Source: Cytophagales bacterium
GTDB lineage: Bacteria > Bacteroidota > Bacteroidia > Cytophagales > Cyclobacteriaceae
DNA length: 6,962 nucleotides
Direction of reading: 5' to 3'
NCBI GenBank assembly: GCA_003537495.1
Contig: DPSB01000541.1
Location: 1-6,962 of the forward strand
The translations under genes and the position numbers were made by a program. Under the pieces are notes generated by a model. The model searched no databases and was not told the origin of the DNA. It saw nothing but the letters and a program-made list of their open reading frames with translations. Position 1 is the stretch's first letter; every line of letters begins with the position of its first letter. Shown in pieces: positions 1 to 6,702 of the stretch.

Positions 1-1
1 G

Positions 2-703
2 CCTGATTACCTGCTGGTGCAGCCTGATAAAATTCCACCAATTTTAAACGTGACAGTAGATGGTCGCCAACTTCGCAACAATGATTTTGTTTCGGCTACA
101 CCTTTAATTGTAGTTGATTTGATTGATGAAAATACTTTTTTACTCAAAACCGATACGCTGGGATTTACCTTGCTGCTTGGGACTAATTGCAACGCGCCAA
201 CCTGTACCTTTAAACGCATCGCCTTTAGCAGCACTGAAATTGTTTGGCATCCGGCTACTGCTACAACTCCGTTCCGGATTGAATACCGACCAACTTTAAC
301 AAATGGACTTTATGAGCTATCGGTGCAGGGTGCGGATGCAAAAGGTAATTTTGCGGGTAGCACACCTTACACGGTTTCTTTTCAGGTTGATAGTGCGCCA
401 TCGTTACAATGGAAAGGAGTTTATCCCAATCCTTCCCAAGGTCGGTTTGCGTTTCAATTTCTACTAACAGGCGAATTGCCATCAGAATTTGAATTGGAAA
501 TTTTTTCAACACAAGGCACAAGATTGCATCGCTTTGAAATGTCTGATCTGTTACTGTTTCATGTAGGCACCAATGAATTGATCTGGAATGGAACTGATGC
601 AGCCGGTGGTTTACTTCCACCTGGTATTTATTATTATAACTTACAGCTAAGTAGTTCAGGCAACAGGATTAGTGAACGCGGAAAGATAGTACTGATTCGA
701 TAA
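2..703 (+). CDS. C-terminal fragment of a large exported protein with Ig-like and FlgD-like/type IX sorting tail (PorU2/C25 peptidase-like end)
   Basis: The frame is open from the left edge (position 2), so the true start lies outside the window; the GTG at 17 is only an internal Val codon. About 233 residues are visible. The first ~130 form a beta-rich Ig-like domain (PPILNVTVDGRQL, then a close Cys pair in NCNAPTC). After that comes the YPNPSQGRF motif, typical of the start of type IX secretion sorting domains, and a FlgD-like Ig fold (LIWNGTDAAGGLLPPGIYYY) ending in RGKIVLIR. From memory of the family, this arrangement matches the C-terminus of gingipain-like C25 cysteine peptidases of the PorU2 type. 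The catalytic part is not in the window, so that identity is inference. The protein would cross the outer membrane by type IX secretion and be surface-attached or released. No partner gene is visible to the right. Confidence 0.85.
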   Translation, partial: PDYLLVQPDKIPPILNVTVDGRQLRNNDFVSATPLIVVDLIDENTFLLKTDTLGFTLLLGTNCNAPTCTFKRIAFSSTEIVWHPATATTPFRIEYRPTLTNGLYELSVQGADAKGNFAGSTPYTVSFQVDSAPSLQWKGVYPNPSQGRFAFQFLLTGELPSEFELEIFSTQGTRLHRFEMSDLLLFHVGTNELIWNGTDAAGGLLPPGIYYYNLQLSSSGNRISERGKIVLIR

Positions 704-922
704 GCTATTCAAAAACTACACTCATAATCGACTACTTAAAGTATTTGTTGGTTATTACGCAGAATCCGTTGAAACGGAACTCTATTAATGGGAGTAACAC
801 TCATGATTATTCAACTCGTGAATTTCTGTAGACGATAAGGGCTTTTCTATTGATTGTGCAGCAATTGCTTTTTGGGAATGGCCATATTTGAATAATTGAA
901 AATTGGCACCTATCGCATTCTC

Positions 923-1918
923 ATGAAGCACATAATATTATTTCTCCTGGTTTCTGTGAGCTGTTCTCCTGTCAAAAATGAAAATATTAAATCAGCTGTT
1001 TCAGATACCCTTGCCTTAATAACTGAGCGAGATTTAATTCCTGAAGGTACAGCCTATGATCCCAAGAGTAATCGCGTCTTCGTTGGCAGCATGTACAAGC
1101 GGAAAATTATTTCTATAGATCAACATGGAAGATACTGCGACTTTGTTGAAGCTGGTGAGGACGAATTATGGAGTGTTTTTGGATTACATGTTGACTCGTT
1201 AAGAAATAGGCTTTGGGCAATAAGTACCAAGGGGAAACAAATTCCAACCGACCCACCAATTTCGGACGATAGCTGGCAATCAAAACTTTATTGTTATGAT
1301 TTAACAAATGGCGATTTATTAGGAGTTTATGGAACAAATTCAAACGTGATAGAAGACATAGGCTTCAATGATCTCACTGTTTCTGAAAGCGGTGACATAT
1401 ACATTACAGAATCCATTAACAATAGAATTTATATCCTTAAGCATGGAGCATTTGAAATTGTTGAATATTTATCCCCGATAGGGTTCACTTTTCTAAATGG
1501 GATTACCTTTTCAGATGATAGCAAAATACTTTTTGTGTCAAGTTCGGAGGGATTACTCAGCATTGATGTAGCCACCAAAACTTTTAAAGTATTGATTAGT
1601 GAATTTACCACCACTCCTCAACCGATTGATGGCCTTTCCTTCTACAAGAATAGCTTGATTGCACATCAAAGCTCTCTTGTTAGACGCTTCCACCTTAGTA
1701 ATACATTAGATTCTATTGTAAGCCATGAGATTATTGATGATCAGCATTTGGATAGCTCCACAACGGGAGAAATAGGAGAAGATGACTGGTATTACTACAT
1801 AGCAAATTCGCAAATCAGATCTGGTGTAGATTATACAGAGAAGCGTGTTAAGCCACTCGATAGTTTAGAATATGTGTTGATAAAACGAAACAGACTAATC
1901 CGGAATCTTCCAAATTAG
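923..1918 (+). CDS. SMP-30/gluconolactonase-like beta-propeller lipoprotein
   Basis: The chosen ATG at 923 starts a 331-residue protein beginning MKHIILFLLVSVSC, a short lipoprotein-type signal with candidate lipid-attached Cys14. The lipobox is imperfect, with Ser at -3. An in-frame TTG at 896 would place nine polar residues ahead of the signal and is less likely. The rest reads as a six-bladed SMP-30/LRE-type propeller. PEGTAYD (Glu41) matches the metal-binding Glu loop. FNDLTVSESGDIYITES (Asn149) and NGITFSDDSKILFVSSS (Asn192) match the blade motifs of the family. DGLSFYKNSLIA (Asp236) matches the DG loop that holds the catalytic Asp. Family members are divalent-metal lactonases or esterases, but many relatives are only structural propellers, so the substrate is unknown. 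The protein is probably anchored in the periplasm or outer membrane. It stands alone, convergent with the regulator gene 28 bp downstream. Confidence 0.85.
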   Translation: MKHIILFLLVSVSCSPVKNENIKSAVSDTLALITERDLIPEGTAYDPKSNRVFVGSMYKRKIISIDQHGRYCDFVEAGEDELWSVFGLHVDSLRNRLWAISTKGKQIPTDPPISDDSWQSKLYCYDLTNGDLLGVYGTNSNVIEDIGFNDLTVSESGDIYITESINNRIYILKHGAFEIVEYLSPIGFTFLNGITFSDDSKILFVSSSEGLLSIDVATKTFKVLISEFTTTPQPIDGLSFYKNSLIAHQSSLVRRFHLSNTLDSIVSHEIIDDQHLDSSTTGEIGEDDWYYYIANSQIRSGVDYTEKRVKPLDSLEYVLIKRNRLIRNLPN

Positions 1919-1946
1919 GTATTCGAAGTAAAGAGATGTTCTTTTC

Positions 1947-2624
1947 TTATTTGAACAGACTATTTAACCGCGTACTAACCAGGTCGCGGTAATTACCACC
2001 AATGGGGATTGTCTTGTTGATAAGCTCTACTTCGTGATCATTGAAAGCTTTGATTTTTGATAATGAAATAATGAACGAGCGGTGAACGCGCATAAACTGT
2101 GATGGATTTAACTCCGCTTCAATTTTACTAAGCGCATATTTGGAAATGTGTACGGCTTGCGTTGTCTGAATTTTGATATACTCTTTTTGGCTTTCAATGT
2201 AAATGATTTCCTGAGCAGGAATAATTACCGTTTTCTTTTCGCTGTAAATGGTGATTGTTTCGTTTTCGGAATGCTGCTGCAACTTTACTTTGTTTATGGC
2301 TTCAACAAAACGCTTAAATTCAATAGGCTTTAATAGGTAGTCGATTACATTAAGTTCATAACTCTCCACAGCGTATTCATGGTAGGCAGTAGTTAGAATA
2401 ACTGCTGGTGGATTTTTGAGTGTCCTCAGAAATTCAAGTCCCTTTAATCCGGGCAGATGAATATCCAGAAACAAAAGATCGACAGGTTGTGTGCGAAGAA
2501 ATTCCAGCGCACTGACTGCATCGGTACAAACATGCTGGAATTTCAAAAACGATACTTGCGCAATGTAATCGCGGAGAATATCTGCTGCCAGTGGTTCATC
2601 TTCTATAACAAGACAGCGAATCAT
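1947..2624 (-). CDS. LytTR-family response regulator (receiver + LytTR DNA-binding domain)
   Basis: This 225-residue protein is a typical full-length LytR/AlgR-type regulator. The receiver domain spans about residues 1-115, with acidic pocket Glu8/Asp9, phospho-acceptor Asp54 (LLFLDIHLPGLKG), Thr78/Thr79 in VILTTAYHEYA, and Lys99 in DYLLKPIEF. The LytTR domain spans about residues 122-223, with the family signatures IIYIESQKEYIKI, FMRVHRSFIISLSKI and IPIGGNYRD. Phosphorylation by the kinase encoded just upstream should control binding to paired direct repeats in target promoters. Its ATG (2624-2622) overlaps the kinase stop (2623-2621) as ATGA, so translation is probably coupled and the two form one operon with the kinase first. 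No ribosome-binding sequence is seen before the ATG. The targets are not known; the box array at 3748-3797 is a candidate. Confidence 0.97.
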   Translation of the reverse strand: MIRCLVIEDEPLAADILRDYIAQVSFLKFQHVCTDAVSALEFLRTQPVDLLFLDIHLPGLKGLEFLRTLKNPPAVILTTAYHEYAVESYELNVIDYLLKPIEFKRFVEAINKVKLQQHSENETITIYSEKKTVIIPAQEIIYIESQKEYIKIQTTQAVHISKYALSKIEAELNPSQFMRVHRSFIISLSKIKAFNDHEVELINKTIPIGGNYRDLVSTRLNSLFK

Positions 2625-3667
2625 ACAGCTAATGGTAAGGTTAGTGAAACTGTAAACTTATCCGGATCATCCTGAAATGTTAATTCATGCTTGGGATAAA
2701 CCAACTCCAGTTGTCGTCTGATATTTTCAAGTCCTATTTTGCTGCCCGGTTTATCGGCTGTATCAGCTTTTGAATTGGTTACTACAACCTGTAGCAAACC
2801 TTTCACCAATGTAACTTTTATATGAATGAAAGAATCAAATCGCGATTCGCTGGCCCCGTGTTTAAAAGCATTCTCAATAAAATGAATGAGCATGAGCGGA
2901 GCGATGGTTTGTTGTGGATTATCCAGTACTTCTTCGTAGGTTATACGAAGCCTGTCACCATATCGCAGTTTTTCCAAGGCAATATAATCCTGAATAAGTT
3001 TTAGTTCATCAGTAATCAGAATGGTATCGTTGCTGGCTTCGTACAACATAAACCGCATTAGCTTCGATAGTTTTAAAACTGCATCGGATGTTTGGTCAGA
3101 ACCCTTTCTTGCCAACGAGTAAATATTATTTAACGTGTTGAAAAGAAAATGTGGGTTGATTTGTCCCTTCAGGTATTTTAGTTCGGCCTGAGTTTTTTCT
3201 TTTTGAAGTTCGGCTTCCTTAATCTTTGATTGATATTGTCGCTTGAGTAACCGAAAAGAGCTGGCAACACCAACCACGAAGATCAACGTAAAAAAATAAT
3301 AGATCAAGCTGTTTATATTGTAAACATCAATTGAGCCTTGATAATTCAATACAATGGGTAAGATGTAAAGTTTGTAGAGTAAGGTTAACGCGATGGAACT
3401 GATTGTAAATACAACCACCGATAGTGTAACAGTAGTAATCAGGCTCCATCTTTTGAAGATGAACTGATCAAATAGGAAGAACGTGAAATAGACAAGAGGC
3501 AACTTCACCACGAGTACAAGTATTTGGATTCTGACGTTCAGCAACACATTGGGCCAATCAATAGGTTGGTCTGAAAAAAATGTATCCGAACTTGCCGAAA
3601 CGTTCAGATAGGTTTTAAACAACGCATAGGCTGTCCAGAATAAAATGTGTAGGCCAACTCTTTTCAT
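2621..3667 (-). CDS. LytS-type membrane sensor histidine kinase (His_kinase/HATPase_c)
   Basis: The ATG at 3667 gives 348 residues beginning MKRVGLHILF. A TTG 18 bp upstream is in frame but adds only six residues and is less likely. Four hydrophobic helices are visible, at about residues 5-21, 47-70, 76-99 and 120-140. They are followed by a charged coiled-coil linker at about 142-166 (KIKEAELQKEKTQAELKYLK). The histidine motif QINPHFLFNTLN carries the phospho-acceptor His173. The ATPase domain shows an N-box in LIHFIENAFKHG (Asn266) and a G-box in GSKIGLENIRRQ. There is no extracellular sensor domain, so the membrane helices themselves probably sense a membrane or envelope signal, as assumed for this family. 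The gene is co-transcribed with the LytTR regulator through an ATGA overlap. A weak promoter-like element (CAAAGCAA on the plus strand, 3701-3708, one mismatch from the reversed TAnnTTTG) lies upstream. Confidence 0.96.
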   Translation of the reverse strand: MKRVGLHILFWTAYALFKTYLNVSASSDTFFSDQPIDWPNVLLNVRIQILVLVVKLPLVYFTFFLFDQFIFKRWSLITTVTLSVVVFTISSIALTLLYKLYILPIVLNYQGSIDVYNINSLIYYFFTLIFVVGVASSFRLLKRQYQSKIKEAELQKEKTQAELKYLKGQINPHFLFNTLNNIYSLARKGSDQTSDAVLKLSKLMRFMLYEASNDTILITDELKLIQDYIALEKLRYGDRLRITYEEVLDNPQQTIAPLMLIHFIENAFKHGASESRFDSFIHIKVTLVKGLLQVVVTNSKADTADKPGSKIGLENIRRQLELVYPKHELTFQDDPDKFTVSLTLPLAV

Positions 3668-3747
3668 CAGAATGTTGTAAAGCAACTCACTATTTTAGTT
3701 CAAAGCAAGTTGAATTGAAGGTGCCTAACCTACGTTTAAATGTTCTT

Positions 3748-3797
3748 TGTTGACAGGCCGTTATTTTATGTTGACAAAAACAAGGTTTTGGTTGATA
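3748..3797 (+). promoter_or_regulatory. three 8-bp direct boxes at exact 21-bp spacing (candidate LytTR operator)
   Basis: TGTTGACA occurs at 3748-3755 and 3769-3776, and the variant GGTTGATA at 3790-3797. The starts are 21 bp apart each time, two helical turns, so all three lie on the same face of the DNA. The intervening bases are not conserved. LytTR regulators are known to bind imperfect ~9-bp direct repeats containing a GTT core separated by about 12 bp. The array lies about 80-130 bp upstream of the LytTR kinase/regulator operon and just ahead of the divergent gene at 3854. The match to published LytTR consensus sequences is good in spacing and GTT core but poor at the flanks, so the role is inference. 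Confidence 0.4.
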
Positions 3798-3853
3798 AAC
3801 AATGGTGTTGGAATAGCTTAACAGGATATTGCCCAAATAAATCTGGAAACAGG

Positions 3854-4441
3854 ATGAAATGGTTTTTCTGGAGACGTATTTCCATGCGGGCAACCAAGCC
3901 GCTGATTGATTTGCTGATTGTGGTTACAGGAGTTACAATAGCTTTCCTGCTGGGTAGTTGGAATGAACACTCAAAAGAGAAGGTTGAGCGAACAAAAGTT
4001 ATCAATAGCCTGCGTGCCGAATTACATGCCTTGGACAGCTTGTTTCCCTCCATGGCCGATTATCAGGAAAAGGTTGCGATGCATTGGGATAGTTTACTTG
4101 TAAAAAGGGAAGTGGGAGACTTTTACGGATAGCGGTTTATTCAACCTCAGTACAACTATGCGGTTATTGAGTATGCACTTAATACTGGCAGTAACGTAGT
4201 TGACTTTACACTTCATCAAAAACTTTTGGAGCTATATCGGGTCATTAAGATGTTGGAGCAGACTGAGGTGTACATGACGGAGCTTGCGATTCAGTATCAA
4301 CCTGCGTTGGATAATCTGCTGGTGAAAGAAAGAAATTTATTTTTGCTTTCAAGGTTTAATGTGTTTTCGAAAGACAGAGCTTCACTCTTACGGGAAATCT
4401 CACGCCAGGCAAAAGCGGTATTGGAAGTTTTAGATGAATAG
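3854..4441 (+). pseudogene. small single-span membrane protein (DUF6090-like), interrupted by an in-frame TAG
   Basis: From the ATG at 3854 the frame encodes 92 residues, meets TAG at 4130-4132 (codon 93), then stays open in the same frame to TAG at 4439-4441. Full length would be 195 residues. The N-terminal part has one membrane helix (about residues 14-32, LIDLLIVVTGVTIAFLLG) followed by SWNE and a charged helical region. This resembles the helix-plus-NWNE layout of small Bacteroidota membrane proteins such as DUF6090; the match is from memory. The part after the stop (RFIQPQYNYAVIEYALN, then helical segments) looks like real protein sequence, so the gene was probably continuous. One base change (TAT or TAC to TAG) would give FYGYRF. 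The function is unknown. The ATG at 3740 would add 38 residues that do not look like the family start. A nonsense mutation, a sequencing error and stop-codon readthrough all remain possible. Confidence 0.7.
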
Positions 4442-4481
4442 GTTAAAAAATAAGTATTGGATGACGAAAGCGTGCTTTTTG

Positions 4482-4513
4482 TTGATGCCATAAAGTAGTT
4501 GTTATATAGTTTG
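4482..4513 (+). promoter_or_regulatory. possible Bacteroidota-type promoter for the PD40/SGNH gene pair
   Basis: A TTG at 4482-4484, preceded by a T run, is followed after 20 bases by TATAGTTTG (4505-4513). This resembles the -33 TTG and -7 TAnnTTTG elements used by the main Bacteroidota sigma factor, but has one extra base between TA and TTTG. Transcription would start near 4520, leaving a leader of about 20 bases before the ATG at 4541. This is a by-eye match in AT-rich DNA, so it is weak evidence. Confidence 0.25.
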
Positions 4514-4540
4514 AGTTAGTTTACAGCAATTGAATGTTTT

Positions 4541-5497
4541 ATGAAAGTGTTAATCGGTATTGCAATGCTGCTCGTTTTTTCAGCAGCTTTTTCGCAACAG
4601 AAATTTTCATTGGAGACTCCACCCAAACAACTAACGTTGTTGGCATCTGGGTTTATCTCCACAAACTTAAATGAGCGCGACTTTGCGCTGTCGCCCGATG
4701 GAAACGAAATTTACTTTACGATCTCCACGCCTAAATCAACATTTCAAACTATTGTGTTCAGTAAACGCACCACCACAGGTTGGACAAAGCCTGAACTTGT
4801 TTCTTTTGCGGGATTATACAGTGATCTTGAGCCTGCATTCAGTGCTGATGGTAATACTTTATACTTTGCCTCTAATCGACCATCGAGTGGTAACACCATA
4901 AAGGATTTTGATATCTGGAAAGTTACTCGGTCGGGTGCAGGTTGGAGTAAACCCGAAAATCTGGGTTCTACGATCAACACAACTTCAGATGAATTTTATC
5001 CATCGGTAGCTAAGAACGGAAACTTATATTTTACTGCAACCTATGCCGGTGGTCCGGGTCGTGAAGATATTTATGTATCCAGGTTTGAGCAGAACTCATA
5101 TCAAAAGCCCGTAGCATTGGATACTGCTGTTAATTCAAAATTTTATGAGTTCAATGCATTTGTTTCGCCCGATGAAGATTACATTTTGTTTACTTCCTAT
5201 GGTCGGAAGAACGAAAGTGGTGGTGGTGATTTGTATATAAGTTTGAAAGATGCACAAGGAAAATGGCAGCCAGCCCAAAACCTGAAACAATTAAATTCCA
5301 AGCAGTTGGATTATTGTCCATTCGTATCACCAGATGGAAAGAGTTTGTTTTTTACCAGCGAACGACATGCGTTGCCCGCAACGTTTGCGGCACCACCTAA
5401 TTATAAATCAATAGCTGAGATACAGAATCAACCGCTAAATGGAACAGGAAATATTTATTGGATTGATTTTAAAGAGGTGTTGCGTTTGCTGGAATAA
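4541..5497 (+). CDS. exported PD40/TolB-like beta-propeller protein
   Basis: The protein has 318 residues. Residues 1-18 form a signal peptide (MKVLIGIAMLLVFSAAFS, cleavage probably before Gln19-Gln20). The mature part carries repeated WD40-like PD40 blades. These are SPDGNEIYFT (51-60), SADGNTLYFASNRP (101-114), AKNGNLYFTAT (157-167), SPDEDYILFTS (209-219) and SPDGKSLFFTSER (263-275). Between them are W(T/S)KPE strands, which resemble those in OmpA-linked PD40 proteins of Bacteroidota. No OmpA peptidoglycan-binding domain or type IX tail is present, so it is probably a soluble periplasmic propeller. Such folds usually bind proteins or glycans and are rarely enzymes; the ligand here cannot be named. 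The SGNH hydrolase gene starts three bases after its stop, so the two are almost certainly co-transcribed. Confidence 0.93.
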   Translation: MKVLIGIAMLLVFSAAFSQQKFSLETPPKQLTLLASGFISTNLNERDFALSPDGNEIYFTISTPKSTFQTIVFSKRTTTGWTKPELVSFAGLYSDLEPAFSADGNTLYFASNRPSSGNTIKDFDIWKVTRSGAGWSKPENLGSTINTTSDEFYPSVAKNGNLYFTATYAGGPGREDIYVSRFEQNSYQKPVALDTAVNSKFYEFNAFVSPDEDYILFTSYGRKNESGGGDLYISLKDAQGKWQPAQNLKQLNSKQLDYCPFVSPDGKSLFFTSERHALPATFAAPPNYKSIAEIQNQPLNGTGNIYWIDFKEVLRLLE

Positions 5498-5500
5498 GCA

Positions 5501-6112
5501 ATGAAAAGGTTTGCGTGGTTCTTGTTATTGTCGTGTACGCTTTGTTCGCAGCAACCGGACATCGACACACGTAAAGTGCGAATTCTTTTTGTTGGCAATA
5601 GTTTAACGTACACCAACAACCTGCCACAGCTCGTAAAAAACGTGGCTGCAAAAAATGATCTTCGTATTCAGGTAGCAATGCTGGCATATTCAAACTATGC
5701 CTTGGAAGATCATTGGAATGATGGTCGGCTTCAGAACTTAATAGCCAATGATAGTTTTGATTACGTAGTAATACAGCAGGGGCCTTCATCGCAAGCCGAT
5801 GGCAAAGTGATGTTGCACGAGTACGGAGAACGCATCAAAGTACTTTGCGATACCAATACCACCAAACTTGCTTTTTTTATGGTATGGCCAGCTAAAGTCA
5901 ATTACCATACTTTTTCAGGTGTGATTTCCAACTATACTTTGGCTGCTTCACAAGCTAATGCTGTACTTTGTCCGGTAGGTGAGGTGTGGAAACAACACTT
6001 CGATTCAACGCAGGATTTTTCTTACTATGGTGCCGATGGTTTTCATCCCTCGCTAGCTGGTAGCCAGCGGGCAGCCGAAATTATTTTTGGATCGCTGCAA
6101 ATACCAAGGTAA
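5501..6112 (+). CDS. SGNH/GDSL-type hydrolase, probable lipoprotein
   Basis: The protein has 203 residues. The N-terminus MKRFAWFLLLSCTLC is a short signal with a good lipobox (LLS before Cys12); Cys15 is an alternative. The SGNH blocks are visible. ILFVGNSLTYTNNLP carries the nucleophile Ser34, with GNS in place of classical GDS. VVIQQGPSS (90-97) stands in the block III position, and GADGFHPSLAGS gives Asp179 and His182 of the catalytic triad. LEDHWNDGRLQNLI and FFMVWP are further motifs that I recall from this GNSLT-type subfamily. It is expected to be an envelope esterase or acylhydrolase; the substrate is unknown. It follows the PD40 propeller gene by three bases, so it lies in the same operon, and is followed by a strong hairpin terminator. 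Length is somewhat short for the family but all catalytic blocks are present. Confidence 0.92.
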   Translation: MKRFAWFLLLSCTLCSQQPDIDTRKVRILFVGNSLTYTNNLPQLVKNVAAKNDLRIQVAMLAYSNYALEDHWNDGRLQNLIANDSFDYVVIQQGPSSQADGKVMLHEYGERIKVLCDTNTTKLAFFMVWPAKVNYHTFSGVISNYTLAASQANAVLCPVGEVWKQHFDSTQDFSYYGADGFHPSLAGSQRAAEIIFGSLQIPR

Positions 6113-6139
6113 ATGACGTGAGCAGTAGCTTTTAATAGA

Positions 6140-6165
6140 AAAGGGTTGGCGCAAGCCAACCCTTT
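6140..6165. terminator. strong, probably bidirectional rho-independent terminator
   Basis: AAAGGGTTGGC (6140-6150) and GCCAACCCTTT (6155-6165) form a perfect 11-bp stem closed by a GCAA tetraloop, a very stable loop type. On the plus strand it is followed by ATCTTTTG. On the minus strand the stem ends in CCCTTT followed by TCTATT. It lies 27 bp after the SGNH hydrolase stop and 22 bp after the end of the convergent prolyl isomerase gene, so it probably stops transcription from both sides. Confidence 0.9.
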
Positions 6166-6187
6166 ATCTTTTGTATGAAAAATAATA

Positions 6188-6658
6188 TCAATGATGATGT
6201 CCACCTGGGCCGTGCACGTGGCCGTGCGAAATTTCATCGGCACTGGCATCACGAATTTCAAGTACCTCAACAGCAAAATTTAATTCAACACCAGCCAATG
6301 GATGGTTGGCATCTACAGTAATCGACTCCAGCCCAACATGCGTTACGGTAACCACCTGACCTTGGTTAGTTTGAAATTGCATGCCTACTTTTATTTCTTG
6401 TGTGCCGAAAGCTGAGCGCGGAACTTTCTGCATCAACGATTCTTCTTTTACACCGTATCCTTTTTCGGGAGCAACTTTAATATTGAATTTGTCGCCTTTT
6501 ACTTTTCCTTCGAGGCCTTCTTCCATACCAGGAATTAAATTTCCGATGCCGTGGATATAATACAAAGGTTCGCGACCCGAGCTGGTGTCTAATACTTTAC
6601 CATCGTTATCCGTTAAGGTGTAATGAATTCCGGCTACTTTGTGTTTTGTAATTTGCAT
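6188..6658 (-). CDS. slyD: FKBP-type peptidyl-prolyl cis-trans isomerase, SlyD-like
   Basis: This 156-residue cytoplasmic protein has no signal peptide. It has the SlyD layout: an FKBP half (residues 1-70) with LDTS, PLYYIHGIGNLIPGMEEGLEG and EKGYG (Tyr68). An insert-in-flap chaperone domain follows at about 73-120 (LMQKVPRSAFGTQEIKVGMQF), and a closing FKBP strand carries NHPLAGVELNFAVEVLEIRDA. The tail HGHVHGPGGHHH (145-156) is a short version of the nickel-binding His-rich tail of SlyD; it has seven histidines and no cysteines. It should catalyse proline isomerisation, act as a folding chaperone and bind metal ions. It starts 44 bp after the end of the PQQ-dehydrogenase gene on the same strand, so co-transcription is possible but unproved. 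No Shine-Dalgarno sequence precedes the ATG at 6658. Confidence 0.95.
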   Translation of the reverse strand: MQITKHKVAGIHYTLTDNDGKVLDTSSGREPLYYIHGIGNLIPGMEEGLEGKVKGDKFNIKVAPEKGYGVKEESLMQKVPRSAFGTQEIKVGMQFQTNQGQVVTVTHVGLESITVDANHPLAGVELNFAVEVLEIRDASADEISHGHVHGPGGHHH

Positions 6659-6702
6659 GGTTTACTAATTAATGAGGCGTAAAGATGGGCTTTTTTTACA
6701 AG

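Noticed and set aside
261..620. Long open frame on the minus strand within the first gene
   Set aside because: It lies opposite a clearly coding plus-strand frame with recognisable domains, and its own translation shows no domain.
765..778. Small hairpin TCCGT-TGAA-ACGGA downstream of the first gene, a possible terminator
   Set aside because: The stem is only 5 bp and is not followed by a T run; such short inverted repeats arise by chance.
704..922. 219-base spacer with ACACTCAT repeated at 718-725 and 797-804, ACTCGTGA at 814-821, and ATTCA/TGAAT inverted repeat at 809-823
   Set aside because: The copies are short and have irregular spacing, and no ORF, RNA or consensus promoter supports a function. 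CATATTTG at 883-890 is near the -7 consensus but has no well-placed TTG.
1930..1944. AAAGA-TCTTT hairpin between the convergent genes ending at 1918 and 1947
   Set aside because: A five-pair A/T-rich stem is too weak to call a terminator.
3740..3853. N-terminal extension of the 3854 gene from an upstream ATG, containing FVD/YVD/LVD repeats seven residues apart
   Set aside because: The membrane-protein family start fits MKWFFWRR at 3854 better, and the upstream region coincides with the repeat array in a divergent promoter spacer. It remains possible.
5469..5789. Minus-strand open frame across the start of the SGNH gene
   Set aside because: It is a shadow frame opposite the catalytic Ser region of a convincing gene.
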